Shown here: one piece after another, positions 56,498-64,000 of the stretch
Layout of the letters: every line of letters begins with the position of its first letter
Numbering within the stretch: position 1 is the stretch's first letter
Source of the DNA: Crocinitomicaceae bacterium
GTDB lineage: Bacteria > Bacteroidota > Bacteroidia > Flavobacteriales_D > Crocinitomicaceae
Direction: 5' to 3'
Length of the DNA: 64,000 nt
Assembly: GCA_023957475.1 (NCBI GenBank)
Contig: JAMLHA010000003.1
Span: 186,001 to 250,000, forward strand
Notes under the pieces: model-generated
Told to the model about the DNA's origin: nothing
Seen by the model: the letters and a program-made list of their open reading frames with translations, nothing else
Databases searched by the model: none
Translations under genes and position numbers: made by a program

Positions 56498-57526
56498 TCA
56501 CTCCTTCAATTTTTTATCAAATTCTTGGATTTTATTCAAGATAAACGGTAATTTTCTGAAACCAAAATACGATTTCTTGAAATCTTCAATAGGAATTGCT
56601 GGTGCTCCCATGTATGCTCCTGGTTTTTTAATGGAATTTGGAACTCCTGATTGCGCAACGATCATCGCTCCATCTGCAATGTGTAAATGTCCAGAAATAC
56701 CCGCTTGACCGCCAATCAATACACGGCTACCAATTTTTGCAGATCCGGCCACACCTGCTTGTGCAGCCATTGCAGAGTTTTCGCCAATTTCTACATTGTG
56801 TGCAATCTGACATAGGTTATCAATTTTTGCACCTTTTCTGATAATTGTTGCACCCATCGTTGCTCGGTCAATTGTTGCGTTTGCACCCACATCCACGTTG
56901 TCTTCAATAATGACAATACCAATTTGAGGTACTTTGCTAAACACACCGTTTTCATCTGGACTAAAGCCAAATCCGTCAGCGCCAATAACAGCTCCGGCAT
57001 GAATCACGCAGTTTTTACCAACTTGACAATCGGCATAAATGGTCACATTGGGATAAATCGTGGTATTGTCGCCAATTTTCACATTATCACCTACAAAACT
57101 ATTGGGATAAATCACTACATTGTTGCCAATCACAGCTCCATCTGAGATATAGGCGTTTGCACCTAAATACAAATCACTACCAACTGTAGCTTTATCGGAA
57201 ATGTAGGAATTGTGTTCAATTTTTGGTTGCTTGCGCTTCATTTGGTCGTAGAAGTCCAATAATTTAGCAAAACAAGCATAAGCATTATCCACTTTAACCA
57301 AAGTTAACGTAGAAGGAAGTTCTTTTGACGGAACAAAAGTGTTGTTTACAATACAAATACTGGATCCTGTTTTATAGATGTATTCTTCGTATTTTGGGTT
57401 TGCCAAGAAGGAAAGTTTTCCACTTGTGCCTTCTTCAATTTTTGCTAAACCATTAACAACAACTGTTGCATCACCTACTATTTCACCTTGTAATAAACCT
57501 GCTATTTGCTCTGCTGAAAATTCCAT
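56498..57526 (-). CDS. lpxD: UDP-3-O-(3-hydroxyacyl)glucosamine N-acyltransferase
   Basis: A 342-residue protein with an N-terminal uridine-binding domain ([19 protein letters not shown]), a long left-handed beta-helix of hexapeptide repeats and a C-terminal helix. [10 protein letters not shown] and [12 protein letters not shown], with the catalytic His, mark the active site. It adds the second acyl chain in lipid A synthesis. In relatives lpxD directly precedes lpxC-fabZ; here a relic gene separates them. A -7 box lies 4 bp upstream of its ATG. Confidence 0.93.
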   Translation of the reverse strand: MEFSAEQIAGLLQGEIVGDATVVVNGLAKIEEGTSGKLSFLANPKYEEYIYKTGSSICIVNNTFVPSKELPSTLTLVKVDNAYACFAKLLDFYDQMKRKQPKIEHNSYISDKATVGSDLYLGANAYISDGAVIGNNVVIYPNSFVGDNVKIGDNTTIYPNVTIYADCQVGKNCVIHAGAVIGADGFGFSPDENGVFSKVPQIGIVIIEDNVDVGANATIDRATMGATIIRKGAKIDNLCQIAHNVEIGENSAMAAQAGVAGSAKIGSRVLIGGQAGISGHLHIADGAMIVAQSGVPNSIKKPGAYMGAPAIPIEDFKKSYFGFRKLPFILNKIQEFDKKLKE

Positions 57527-57530
57527 GCTT

Positions 57531-57538
57531 CAAAAATA
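57531..57538 (-). promoter_or_regulatory. -7 promoter box for lpxD
   Basis: TATTTTTG on the minus strand lies 4 bp before the ATG, which implies a leaderless lpxD transcript. No good -33 TTG is found at 19 bp. Confidence 0.35.
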
Positions 57539-57595
57539 TAAACGCCCTTTAATTAGTTATTTGTAAACAATTTCCGAAGATACTGTTTTTATTTT

Positions 57596-58309
57596 TTATT
57601 CTTTATCAATTTCACAATCTTTCGATTTTTCTGACTTAAAATCAGTTATGAAAATTTTGTTTTTATACCATGTCGATTGAGCTGAAACAGTGTCTTTACC
57701 GTAAACAAACTCAATGTTTTGTGTTGGCTTAGGTTGTAAGCCTAAATCCGATTTTGAAAAATTAATTCTCCCTGATTTATTGATGCTCCAATACAATTGT
57801 TTTACACTTTTTATACCTATTTTTTCCATCTGACAGCTCACTATAAATGTTGAGTCAGTTGAAACCAAAAACTCATCTTTTGGTACCGAGATAAACAACC
57901 CATATCCTTCAGTAGAGTTTTCGACTTTTTTGGCATCAATCTCTCCTATTTTCACTTCAGAAATATATGTTTCTTCTGGTAAAGTGAAATAAAATTTATA
58001 GTTTCCTTTTCCTTTTAATTCTTTTTCAATAACATAAACTTTAAGGTGGGCATCTTTCTTGCTTTTTCCAAAATCTATTTCACCATCGTTTAATACAGAA
58101 AGAATATCTTGTTTGGTGATTCCTTTTGATTGCATCAGTTTCCAATCTATTTCATTTACCGTTAAAACCCGATTTAAAATCATGTTTTTCACACGGTTGG
58201 AAGGTGTCCATGAGCAACTTCTATTTGGTAAAAGGAACATCACAATGATTACTCCCATTCCAAAGCCTATTCCGTAATATCTTAATCGTTTGAGGAAACT
58301 TTTAAACAT
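57596..58309 (-). CDS. Single-pass membrane protein, unknown
   Basis: A 237-residue protein with one N-terminal membrane helix (YYGIGFGMGVIIVMFLL) after a basic cytosolic tip. A CSWTPSNRVKNMILNRVL segment follows, then a mixed domain with LSVLNDGEIDFGKSKKDAHLKVYVIEKE. This resembles a family seen across Bacteroidota, related to DUF4258-type proteins, but the match is not certain. Function unknown. It stands between lpxD and ppk1 on the minus strand. Confidence 0.55.
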   Translation of the reverse strand: MFKSFLKRLRYYGIGFGMGVIIVMFLLPNRSCSWTPSNRVKNMILNRVLTVNEIDWKLMQSKGITKQDILSVLNDGEIDFGKSKKDAHLKVYVIEKELKGKGNYKFYFTLPEETYISEVKIGEIDAKKVENSTEGYGLFISVPKDEFLVSTDSTFIVSCQMEKIGIKSVKQLYWSINKSGRINFSKSDLGLQPKPTQNIEFVYGKDTVSAQSTWYKNKIFITDFKSEKSKDCEIDKE

Positions 58310-58385
58310 CTGTATAATTTGTGCAAATGTACAGTTTTTAGTTGAAAATAACGATGAATTTTTTATGTTACTACCGATTCACAAT

Positions 58386-60434
58386 TCAAACTCGAGTATC
58401 CAACAACTGCTTGTAATGCTTGTACAATTCCATTTGTGCATGAAATTTATTGATATCGGCTTTTCTATACTTGTTTTTTTGGCTTTTGCCGATAATTCTT
58501 GTTTTTGCAGTTCCCTTAAATTGGTAATCAAAAATCAAATCTATTTCTTGTTGAACTTCCTTTTCTTTAATAGGCGCCAATACTTCTATCCGTTTGTCCA
58601 AATTACGCTCCATCCAATCGGCACTGGAAATGTAGTATTTTGGATCTCCACCATTGTAAAATTTTAGAATACGTGCATGTTCCAAAAATCGGTCAACAAT
58701 GGAGTAAACCGTAATATTTTCTGACATTCCATCAACTCCTGGAACCAAGCAACAAATCCCGCGAATAATCATTTTTATTCGTACCCCTGCATTATTGGCT
58801 CGGTACAAATGATTAATCATGTCTTGATCGGTAAGGTTGTTCAACTTGATGAAAATCTCAGCTTTTTTACCAGCTGTTGCTGCGTTTATTTCGTTGTCAA
58901 TGAGTTGCAACAATCGTTCTTTGGTATTAATCGGCGAAACCAATAATTCATTAAACTGACCTTCTAATTTTAATGCATCCGATTCTAATAAATCAAACAC
59001 TTTTTCCACTTCTTGACCAATTTTTTCATCAGCTGTAACTAAACTTAAATCACCATAAATTCTAGCTGTTTTTTCATGAAAATTTCCTGTGCCAATATGT
59101 GAAATATATTGTTTTTTCCCTTTGTTATCTCGGATAATTTGAAACAATTTGGAATGCACTTTGATATCTTGTCGTCCATGCAAAACGATTGCACCATTTT
59201 CTTTCAATCTATTTGACCAATACAAGTTGTTTTCTTCATCAAAACGTGCCATCAACTCTAAGAAAACCGTAACTTGTTTTCCATTGCTAATAGCATTTAA
59301 TAACGCTTTTAAAATTGGTGATTCACGCGTTACACGATACACATTGATTTTAATGGATTGTACTTTTGGATCAATGGCTGCTTCACGCAACAAATCCACC
59401 AAGTAATCAAACCGCTGGTAGGGATAATGCAACAAGATGTCTTTTCGCAAAATGAGTTTTAAAAGACTTCTACGATTCTCCAATTCAGGGTGATTTAACG
59501 GCGGAAGTGGTGGAAAAACAAATTCGGGGTTTCCAAAATCTGGAAATGACATAAAATCTTTAAAATTGTGGTAACGTCCACCCGCAATGGTATTTACACC
59601 GTATTCTAATCCTAAATTTCTTAATAAATATTCGAGTAAATCAATGGGCATTTCGTTGTCATACACAAATCGAACGGGTGTGCCTTTTTTACGTAATTTA
59701 ATGCTATGTTCTACTTTATCTTTGAGTGAAGTGGAAATATCATCGTCTAAGTTCAATTCGGCATCACGGGTAAATTTGAAGGTATAAGCTTCAGCTTTAT
59801 CGTAAATAAAAATAGAGAAAATCTCATCCAAATTGAGTCGAATGATGTCATCCAATAGCAACACCTTTGTTTTATCGGCCTCTTTGATGATATAGAAGCG
59901 AGAAAATGTAGAAGGTATCTTTATCAACGCATATCGCACCTTGGTTTTGTGGAGGTAGATCATTTTAATAGCCAAATAAATACCCGAATCTTTTAAACGA
60001 GGAAAAGGTGTTGAAGAATTGAGCATAATTGGCACAATGGCATGTTTTAATTGAAGGTTGTAATAATTTTTCAACTCAGCAATTTGCTCATTGGTTAAGT
60101 CCTTTTCTTGAATGTGGTAAATATTGTGTTGTTCAAGTTCTTTTAAGATTTTTTGGTAGGCAATTTCAAATTGTTTTTGTTGACGAAGTACCACCAAACG
60201 AATTTCCTTAAACAAGTCTTTTGGAGAACCTTTAAAACCATTTACGTTTTTATCACCCACCTCAATCATTCTTCGGATATTGGCAACACGCACCCGAAAG
60301 AACTCATCCATATTATTGGAATAAATTCCCAAAAAGCGCATTCTTTCAATAACCGGGTTACGGGTGTCAAGTGCTTCTTGTAAAACACGTTCATTAAAAG
60401 ATAACCAACTTAGTTCTCTATTGTAAATTTCCAT
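58386..60434 (-). CDS. ppk1: Polyphosphate kinase 1
   Basis: A 682-residue PPK1. It has the N-terminal SWLSFNERVLQEA motif, NMDEFFRVRVANI, and the phospholipase D-like catalytic domains with SHIGTGNFHEKTARIYGD (the His that becomes phosphorylated) and the second His in FLEHARILKF. The enzyme makes polyphosphate from ATP, relevant to stress and stationary phase. The gene stands alone; a -7 box (TAACTTTG) lies 12 bp before its start. Confidence 0.95.
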   Translation of the reverse strand: MEIYNRELSWLSFNERVLQEALDTRNPVIERMRFLGIYSNNMDEFFRVRVANIRRMIEVGDKNVNGFKGSPKDLFKEIRLVVLRQQKQFEIAYQKILKELEQHNIYHIQEKDLTNEQIAELKNYYNLQLKHAIVPIMLNSSTPFPRLKDSGIYLAIKMIYLHKTKVRYALIKIPSTFSRFYIIKEADKTKVLLLDDIIRLNLDEIFSIFIYDKAEAYTFKFTRDAELNLDDDISTSLKDKVEHSIKLRKKGTPVRFVYDNEMPIDLLEYLLRNLGLEYGVNTIAGGRYHNFKDFMSFPDFGNPEFVFPPLPPLNHPELENRRSLLKLILRKDILLHYPYQRFDYLVDLLREAAIDPKVQSIKINVYRVTRESPILKALLNAISNGKQVTVFLELMARFDEENNLYWSNRLKENGAIVLHGRQDIKVHSKLFQIIRDNKGKKQYISHIGTGNFHEKTARIYGDLSLVTADEKIGQEVEKVFDLLESDALKLEGQFNELLVSPINTKERLLQLIDNEINAATAGKKAEIFIKLNNLTDQDMINHLYRANNAGVRIKMIIRGICCLVPGVDGMSENITVYSIVDRFLEHARILKFYNGGDPKYYISSADWMERNLDKRIEVLAPIKEKEVQQEIDLIFDYQFKGTAKTRIIGKSQKNKYRKADINKFHAQMELYKHYKQLLDTRV

Positions 60435-60445
60435 TGAGTTGTTGC

Positions 60446-60453
60446 CAAAGTTA
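60446..60453 (-). promoter_or_regulatory. -7 promoter box for ppk1
   Basis: TAACTTTG on the minus strand matches TAnnTTTG; the transcript would be nearly leaderless. No -33 TTG at 19 bp. Confidence 0.4.
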
Positions 60454-60486
60454 TTTTCAATGGGTAAAAGTATAAAATTTTAGAAA

Positions 60487-61020
60487 TTAAACTCGTATTC
60501 CTTTTGCAACTCTGTCTTTTCGTTTCGTGTTTTGCAATTTTTTCAAAATAACCATTAAATAAGCTCTACCAGCTCCTGCATCAACGATGTATTTTTCGTT
60601 TCCATAAATCAATTCACCCCCTCTACTTGCATCCCATTTTGCATCAAGATGGTATTTATTGTTGTTATTTGGTTGATTTACTTTGAAAGTTAAATAACGA
60701 CCAGCACCATTTTCAAAGCGTATATACATTTCACCTGATTCATTGTACTTTTCAAGTACTCCACGTGTTTGTGCTTGTATAATAATTCTATTTTCCTCTT
60801 TGTTGCTTTTGGATACAAGCGCACCATTTTCGGTAGTTCCAGAACCACTAATTTGTTTTGCGCGTTTTAACACAATAGTTTGAGAAATGTAAAATTGAAT
60901 TTGTTTCAATTGTGCTTCAGATTCTAAATCAAAATCTTGTCTTAAAGTTTCGGTAAATGGAACTTTAGCACCACATGAAGTGAATAAAACAGCAACTATA
61001 ATTACAACAAAATATTTCAT
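60487..61020 (-). CDS. Lipoprotein, unknown
   Basis: A 177-residue lipoprotein (lipobox VLFTSC). The mature part is rich in strands: LRQDFDLESEAQLKQIQFYIS, RIIIQAQTRGVLEKYN, GRYLTFKV and YIVDAGAGRAYLMVILKKL. No known family is recognised. A -7 box, TATATTTG, lies at 61042-61035 on the minus strand, 14 bp before its ATG. The gene is followed by ppk1 at 52 bp and may share its transcript. Confidence 0.6.
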   Translation of the reverse strand: MKYFVVIIVAVLFTSCGAKVPFTETLRQDFDLESEAQLKQIQFYISQTIVLKRAKQISGSGTTENGALVSKSNKEENRIIIQAQTRGVLEKYNESGEMYIRFENGAGRYLTFKVNQPNNNNKYHLDAKWDASRGGELIYGNEKYIVDAGAGRAYLMVILKKLQNTKRKDRVAKGIRV

Positions 61021-61153
61021 ACAACTAATTTTTACAAATATATTGAAAGTATATCAAAAATCGTTCCTAAAAATTAAATACCAAAAAAGTATATTTAAAT
61101 TTTAGTTTACAATTAGTGAAAACGCACGCTTTAATAGAAAATTGTGTTTTAAA

Positions 61154-61182
61154 CCTGAATTCGATATAAAATTCTATTCAGG
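61154..61182. repeat. 29-nt hairpin repeat, second copy
   Basis: CCTGAAT (61154-61160) and ATTCAGG (61176-61182) form a perfect 7-bp stem with a 15-nt loop. It matches the copy at 44872-44900 in the stem, TTCGATATAAAAT loop and overall length. Confidence 0.55.
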
Positions 61183-61235
61183 GTGCTTGAAAACAGAAAG
61201 GTTTTAAGGAAAAAATAATCACATTCATCTAGGGT

Positions 61236-61323
61236 AAACGCATTTAAATTTAGGGTTAATTCCTTTAGATTTCTCTGACTACGTCATCGAAATGACGCGT
61301 TACTGTGTTCAAAGTAAGGGGAG
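61236..61323. repeat. Partial second copy of the MITE-like element (88 bp)
   Basis: These 88 bp match 29785-29872 with four substitutions. A GTCATCGAAATGAC hairpin core is kept in both copies. The right half of the first copy is missing here and is replaced by a different GC-rich hairpin. The 466-bp gap (61021-61486) holding it has no gene apart from this repeat, the 29-nt hairpin and a terminator. Confidence 0.7.
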
Positions 61324-61354
61324 TACTTGCGAGCGGAGCTCGCGCACTCTCCTT
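61316..61354. repeat. Two-level hairpin beside the second repeat copy
   Basis: Outer stem AAGGGGAGT (61316-61324) with ACTCTCCTT (61346-61354), one G-U pair; inner perfect stem GCGAGC (61329-61334) with GCTCGC (61338-61343) and loop GGA. It is unusually GC-rich for this genome. It occupies the place where the first copy has its palindrome. Confidence 0.6.
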
Positions 61355-61424
61355 AGAAATCCTAGACATTTTCTTTTTTTATTTCATTTTAAAAAGTTTC
61401 GGATAGTTATAAAAAACAACATAA

Positions 61425-61457
61425 AAAATCCCCTGTCTATTACAAACAGAGGATTTT
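61425..61457 (-). terminator. Terminator of the 403-residue secreted protein gene
   Basis: On the minus strand AAAATCCTCTGT (61457-61446) pairs with ACAGGGGATTTT (61436-61425), a 12-bp stem with one G-U pair, and a T-run follows. It is 29 bp past the stop. Confidence 0.75.
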
Positions 61458-61486
61458 CTTTTTCAATTTAAAATTATCAAAGAAGA

Positions 61487-62698
61487 TTATTCAATTTTGA
61501 ATGATTTGTAACTTTCAAATTCATTGTTTGGAAAATCGTATGCATCGTTAGGGCCTTTCGTATAATAAGGATCACCATATTTACCATCTCCCGTATAATC
61601 ACGATTCACTTTCAAATAAGTTGTATAATATTTAGTAACACCTGGTTTTTTAGCTAATTCAGGGCTACGTTCACATACTGCAAGATAATAGGTGGTTTTG
61701 TAGAGAATAGCTCCCGTTATTTCATGTTTCACAATTGTCCATCTACTATCTTCAGGTGCAAATAAGTAGTGGAATTTTTCTCCGACAAGAATACGATCGG
61801 TTTTTTTGAAGCCCGCTATTGCTGCTTTAGCAGCCTCTTTGTCTTGATAAACATCGCCAGATTTTGTTGGTGCTGGACGTTCTCCCACAGCTAAAATGTA
61901 AGATTTTGTAAGTTCTGCTGTTTGTTTCAAAATAACTTCCAATGTTCTTTTTTTGAATGTTTCATAGTCATTGAAACCTTCTAACTTTTTACGGTCTTTG
62001 GCATAGATAGCGAATGTACAAAATTTCTTGCCATCTACCACATCATTGCATTCGTATGCGCTGAAGCTCTTTAGTTTGTCTGGAGCACTATTCTTGTATT
62101 TAGCTATAGAATCAAGAAAGAATTGAGCACCAACAATCTCTCTAGTTTCATAGTTTTTTACAGGTTGAACCAATACATTTGTTGCAAAAACATCTTTTTC
62201 ATACGCTACAAAAGAAGTTGTTTGGGGACTAGGCTTATAGAGAAAACCTTCTTTTTCCCATTGTGCTCTTTCATGATTTTTAGTCCCTACAAAAGCAATG
62301 TATTGTTCTGCTTCGTAATTGTTTAACTCTTTGCTATAGGTTGTTAATCTCAATGTATAAGGATCTGAAGCTTTACCATTTACTTTGTATCCCCAATTAT
62401 TGTATCTTACCCACACTTTTTCTGTTACACCTGTAAAAGGATAATACGCATAATAATAACCTCCAATTCCTGTTTGATCTACTTTTTCATCCGAGTATTT
62501 GAAATCATCTCCTTTCACAGGGTCATTAACTGGATCTCCTAAAAATCCTCTTTTGTCAAACTTACCGCCTCCTTTTGAAGAGCTTTCTGTTTTTCCTTTG
62601 CCTCCAACAGCATCTTTAATCTTATTCAATACTTGTGCGTCAGCATTGTTATTAACTAGTAACGATGCTACAAATAAACTTAGAATTACTTTTTTCAT
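61487..62698 (-). CDS. Secreted protein, unknown
   Basis: A 403-residue protein with a signal peptide ending NNADAQ. The mature part starts with a Gly/Lys/Ser-rich linker (AVGGKGKTESSSKGGGKF) and has many Tyr and Lys, with segments YYYAYYPFTGVTEKVWVRYNNW, FVGTKNHERAQW and GDGKYGDPYYTKGPND. No sorting domain or known family is seen. Two Cys occur in ECNDVVDGKKFC. A strong terminator ends it. Confidence 0.6.
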   Translation of the reverse strand: MKKVILSLFVASLLVNNNADAQVLNKIKDAVGGKGKTESSSKGGGKFDKRGFLGDPVNDPVKGDDFKYSDEKVDQTGIGGYYYAYYPFTGVTEKVWVRYNNWGYKVNGKASDPYTLRLTTYSKELNNYEAEQYIAFVGTKNHERAQWEKEGFLYKPSPQTTSFVAYEKDVFATNVLVQPVKNYETREIVGAQFFLDSIAKYKNSAPDKLKSFSAYECNDVVDGKKFCTFAIYAKDRKKLEGFNDYETFKKRTLEVILKQTAELTKSYILAVGERPAPTKSGDVYQDKEAAKAAIAGFKKTDRILVGEKFHYLFAPEDSRWTIVKHEITGAILYKTTYYLAVCERSPELAKKPGVTKYYTTYLKVNRDYTGDGKYGDPYYTKGPNDAYDFPNNEFESYKSFKIE

Positions 62699-62833
62699 CT
62701 TGTTGTTTCTTTTATTTTCAATCCTAAATTTATTCCTATAAATTCATATAATTCTGTCATTTTTGTGAAAGACCTGTTTTCTTTTGTGAATACCTATAAA
62801 TACTTTTTAAAGCTTTTTTAAAACACAAAAAAA

Positions 62834-62855
62834 GGATTGCTCTTTCGAACAACCC
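62834..62855 (-). terminator. Terminator of the LamG-like gene
   Basis: On the minus strand GGGTTGTTC pairs with GAGCAATCC around a GAAA tetraloop (62855-62834), followed by a T7 run. It lies 30 bp past the stop of the secreted LamG-like protein. Confidence 0.8.
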
Positions 62856-62884
62856 TCTTCTTACCTATTTGTTATGAAAAAAAC

Positions 62885-63856
62885 TTATTTAGCTACTACA
62901 AATTTGATAGTAGAACCATCAGCTGTTTGGATGAAATAAATACCATTCGTTAAATTACGAACATCAATGGTGTTGTTTCCTTCAACGATGTTTTGTGTTG
63001 CAACAACTACTCCAATTGTGTTTAACACGCTAATGCTTGTTTGCTTTTTTGCAACGATTTTTAATTCTGTTGTAGCTGGATTTGGATACACTTCAAAAAT
63101 GTTAGGGTTTGCACTTTCATTGATGCCTAACTTTTTTTCTGCAAAAATTTGAGTTACCTCTTCAGCTGTTAAAGGTCTGTTGTAAACATAAGTGTCGTTA
63201 ATTAAGCCAATTGGTGTAAATTCAGGAAAACCCTCTCTTCTCCCGATATTAAATTTAGAATAATTGTTATCATACTGTATTTCTACTTGCGTTGCATAGG
63301 TGTACGAACTTTTTAATTCATCATTTTGGTAAAATTTCATAATACGCTCTCCATTAACCATTTCAGAAGTTAAGGTTAGCAAGTGCCAAGTATTAAAAAA
63401 AGTTGAGAGAGGAATGGAAGACATATGTGTGTTCCCACCAGCTTTGTAATATCCAAAATCAAAATAACCATCATAATAACGAATAAAAACATGATTTCCA
63501 GTAGGCTCCCCATTTTCTATAAAGTTTATATAAGGATTTCCTGCCCATCCCGTAACCTTAACCCAAACCGAATAGGTGAAATCCTGTAATTGAAATTCGC
63601 TCATATTAGAGGCATAATCATAATATACTCCGCCCGCCTCATTTGTATTAATGGCATGTCCGCCACCTTCTAACTCTGATGAAACATCAGTATAACTCGG
63701 AGTGTTTATTGCTGTAGCGTGGTATCCATTTCCAGAATTATCATTTAGGTTTTGGTCAAATTTGTAATGAACCACTAAACCATTGGTTGGTGCTTGTGCG
63801 TTTGCTGTTATCGCAATTAATGCTGTCAAAACAGCTGAAAGGAAAATTTTCTTCAT
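62885..63856 (-). CDS. LamG-like T9SS type A secreted protein
   Basis: A 323-residue protein with a signal peptide (MKKIFLSAVLTALIAITANA). A LamG/concanavalin-like beta-sandwich covers about 22-230: LVVHYKFDQNLNDNSGNGYHA, FTYSVWVKVTGWAGN and LINDTYVYNRPLTAEEV are typical. The last 75 residues, FEVYPNPATTELKIVA to IKFVVAK, form a type A T9SS sorting domain. It probably binds or covers carbohydrate or another surface ligand (inference). A terminator ends it. Confidence 0.88.
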   Translation of the reverse strand: MKKIFLSAVLTALIAITANAQAPTNGLVVHYKFDQNLNDNSGNGYHATAINTPSYTDVSSELEGGGHAINTNEAGGVYYDYASNMSEFQLQDFTYSVWVKVTGWAGNPYINFIENGEPTGNHVFIRYYDGYFDFGYYKAGGNTHMSSIPLSTFFNTWHLLTLTSEMVNGERIMKFYQNDELKSSYTYATQVEIQYDNNYSKFNIGRREGFPEFTPIGLINDTYVYNRPLTAEEVTQIFAEKKLGINESANPNIFEVYPNPATTELKIVAKKQTSISVLNTIGVVVATQNIVEGNNTIDVRNLTNGIYFIQTADGSTIKFVVAK

Positions 63857-64000
63857 TTTTTCTGTTTTTATTGTTTTTAAAAAAAGAGGTCATCGTTCTT
63901 TAATAGCTAAATACAACTACTAATTTTTTCATCACTCTATGAATATTAAAAATAATCTTCAAAAATAAAGTACTTTATAAAGACTTATTAGGAAACTTTA

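Overview
The window is AT-rich DNA of the Bacteroidota, most likely Flavobacteriales, with a Crocinitomicaceae/Fluviicola-like flavour (inference). Reasons: seven proteins end in type IX secretion (T9SS) sorting domains (five type A, two type B); there is a PorP/SprF partner; LpxC is fused to FabZ; promoters read TTG-N19-TAnnTTTG; genes lack Shine-Dalgarno sites; and an ExbB-ExbD-ExbD-TonB set, monomeric isocitrate dehydrogenase and a fused isobutyryl-CoA mutase are present. No rRNA, tRNA, CRISPR array, transposase or prophage was seen.

Layout. 1-970: three tandem short SSB-fold genes (the first cut by the window edge). 1081-12275: secreted and surface proteins, including a 1754-residue adhesin-like protein with six 80-residue repeats and about 14 Ig-like modules, a beta-helix protein, a beta-propeller protein, an outer-membrane barrel and a glycine-rich protein. 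12403-16469: TonB energy-transduction operon plus a second TonB. 16710-22456: small secreted protein, DUF2461, a TPR/SpoIIE phosphatase, and lipoproteins including a c-type haem protein. 22465-29711: fused acyl-CoA mutase, a HEAT-repeat protein, and two DUF4836/DUF3352-like proteins. 29785-29950: a MITE-like element. 29991-34530: HAD hydrolase facing a LacI regulator, M48 protease, membrane protein and rpoN, which form one operon. 34641-37905: a 49-residue small gene, a truncated haemoglobin joined in frame to a membrane protein, and icd. 38082-44297: DUF1800, DUF1501, a T9SS type B protein, PorP/SprF and a barrel protein. 44396: gcvH. 44912-50940: a 1880-residue type B surface protein with internal super-repeats. 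51079-57526: lipid A genes lpxD, lpxC-fabZ, lpxA, then rlmD and cinA. 57596-63856: membrane protein, ppk1, lipoproteins and a LamG-like T9SS protein.

The genes combine core functions (lipid A, rlmD, rpoN, gcvH, icd, ppk1) with a heavy surface/secretion load: TonB energises outer-membrane uptake, and T9SS exports the adhesins and enzymes.

The least explained items are: two dispersed structured repeat families (88-bp block at 29785 and 61236; 29-nt hairpin at 44872 and 61154); the in-frame TAA-TTG junction between a membrane protein and a truncated haemoglobin; competing hairpins before a tailless SSB gene; a relic gene between lpxD and lpxC; and an RlmD lacking the iron-sulfur cysteines. I saw no clear multi-gene system that is wholly new.
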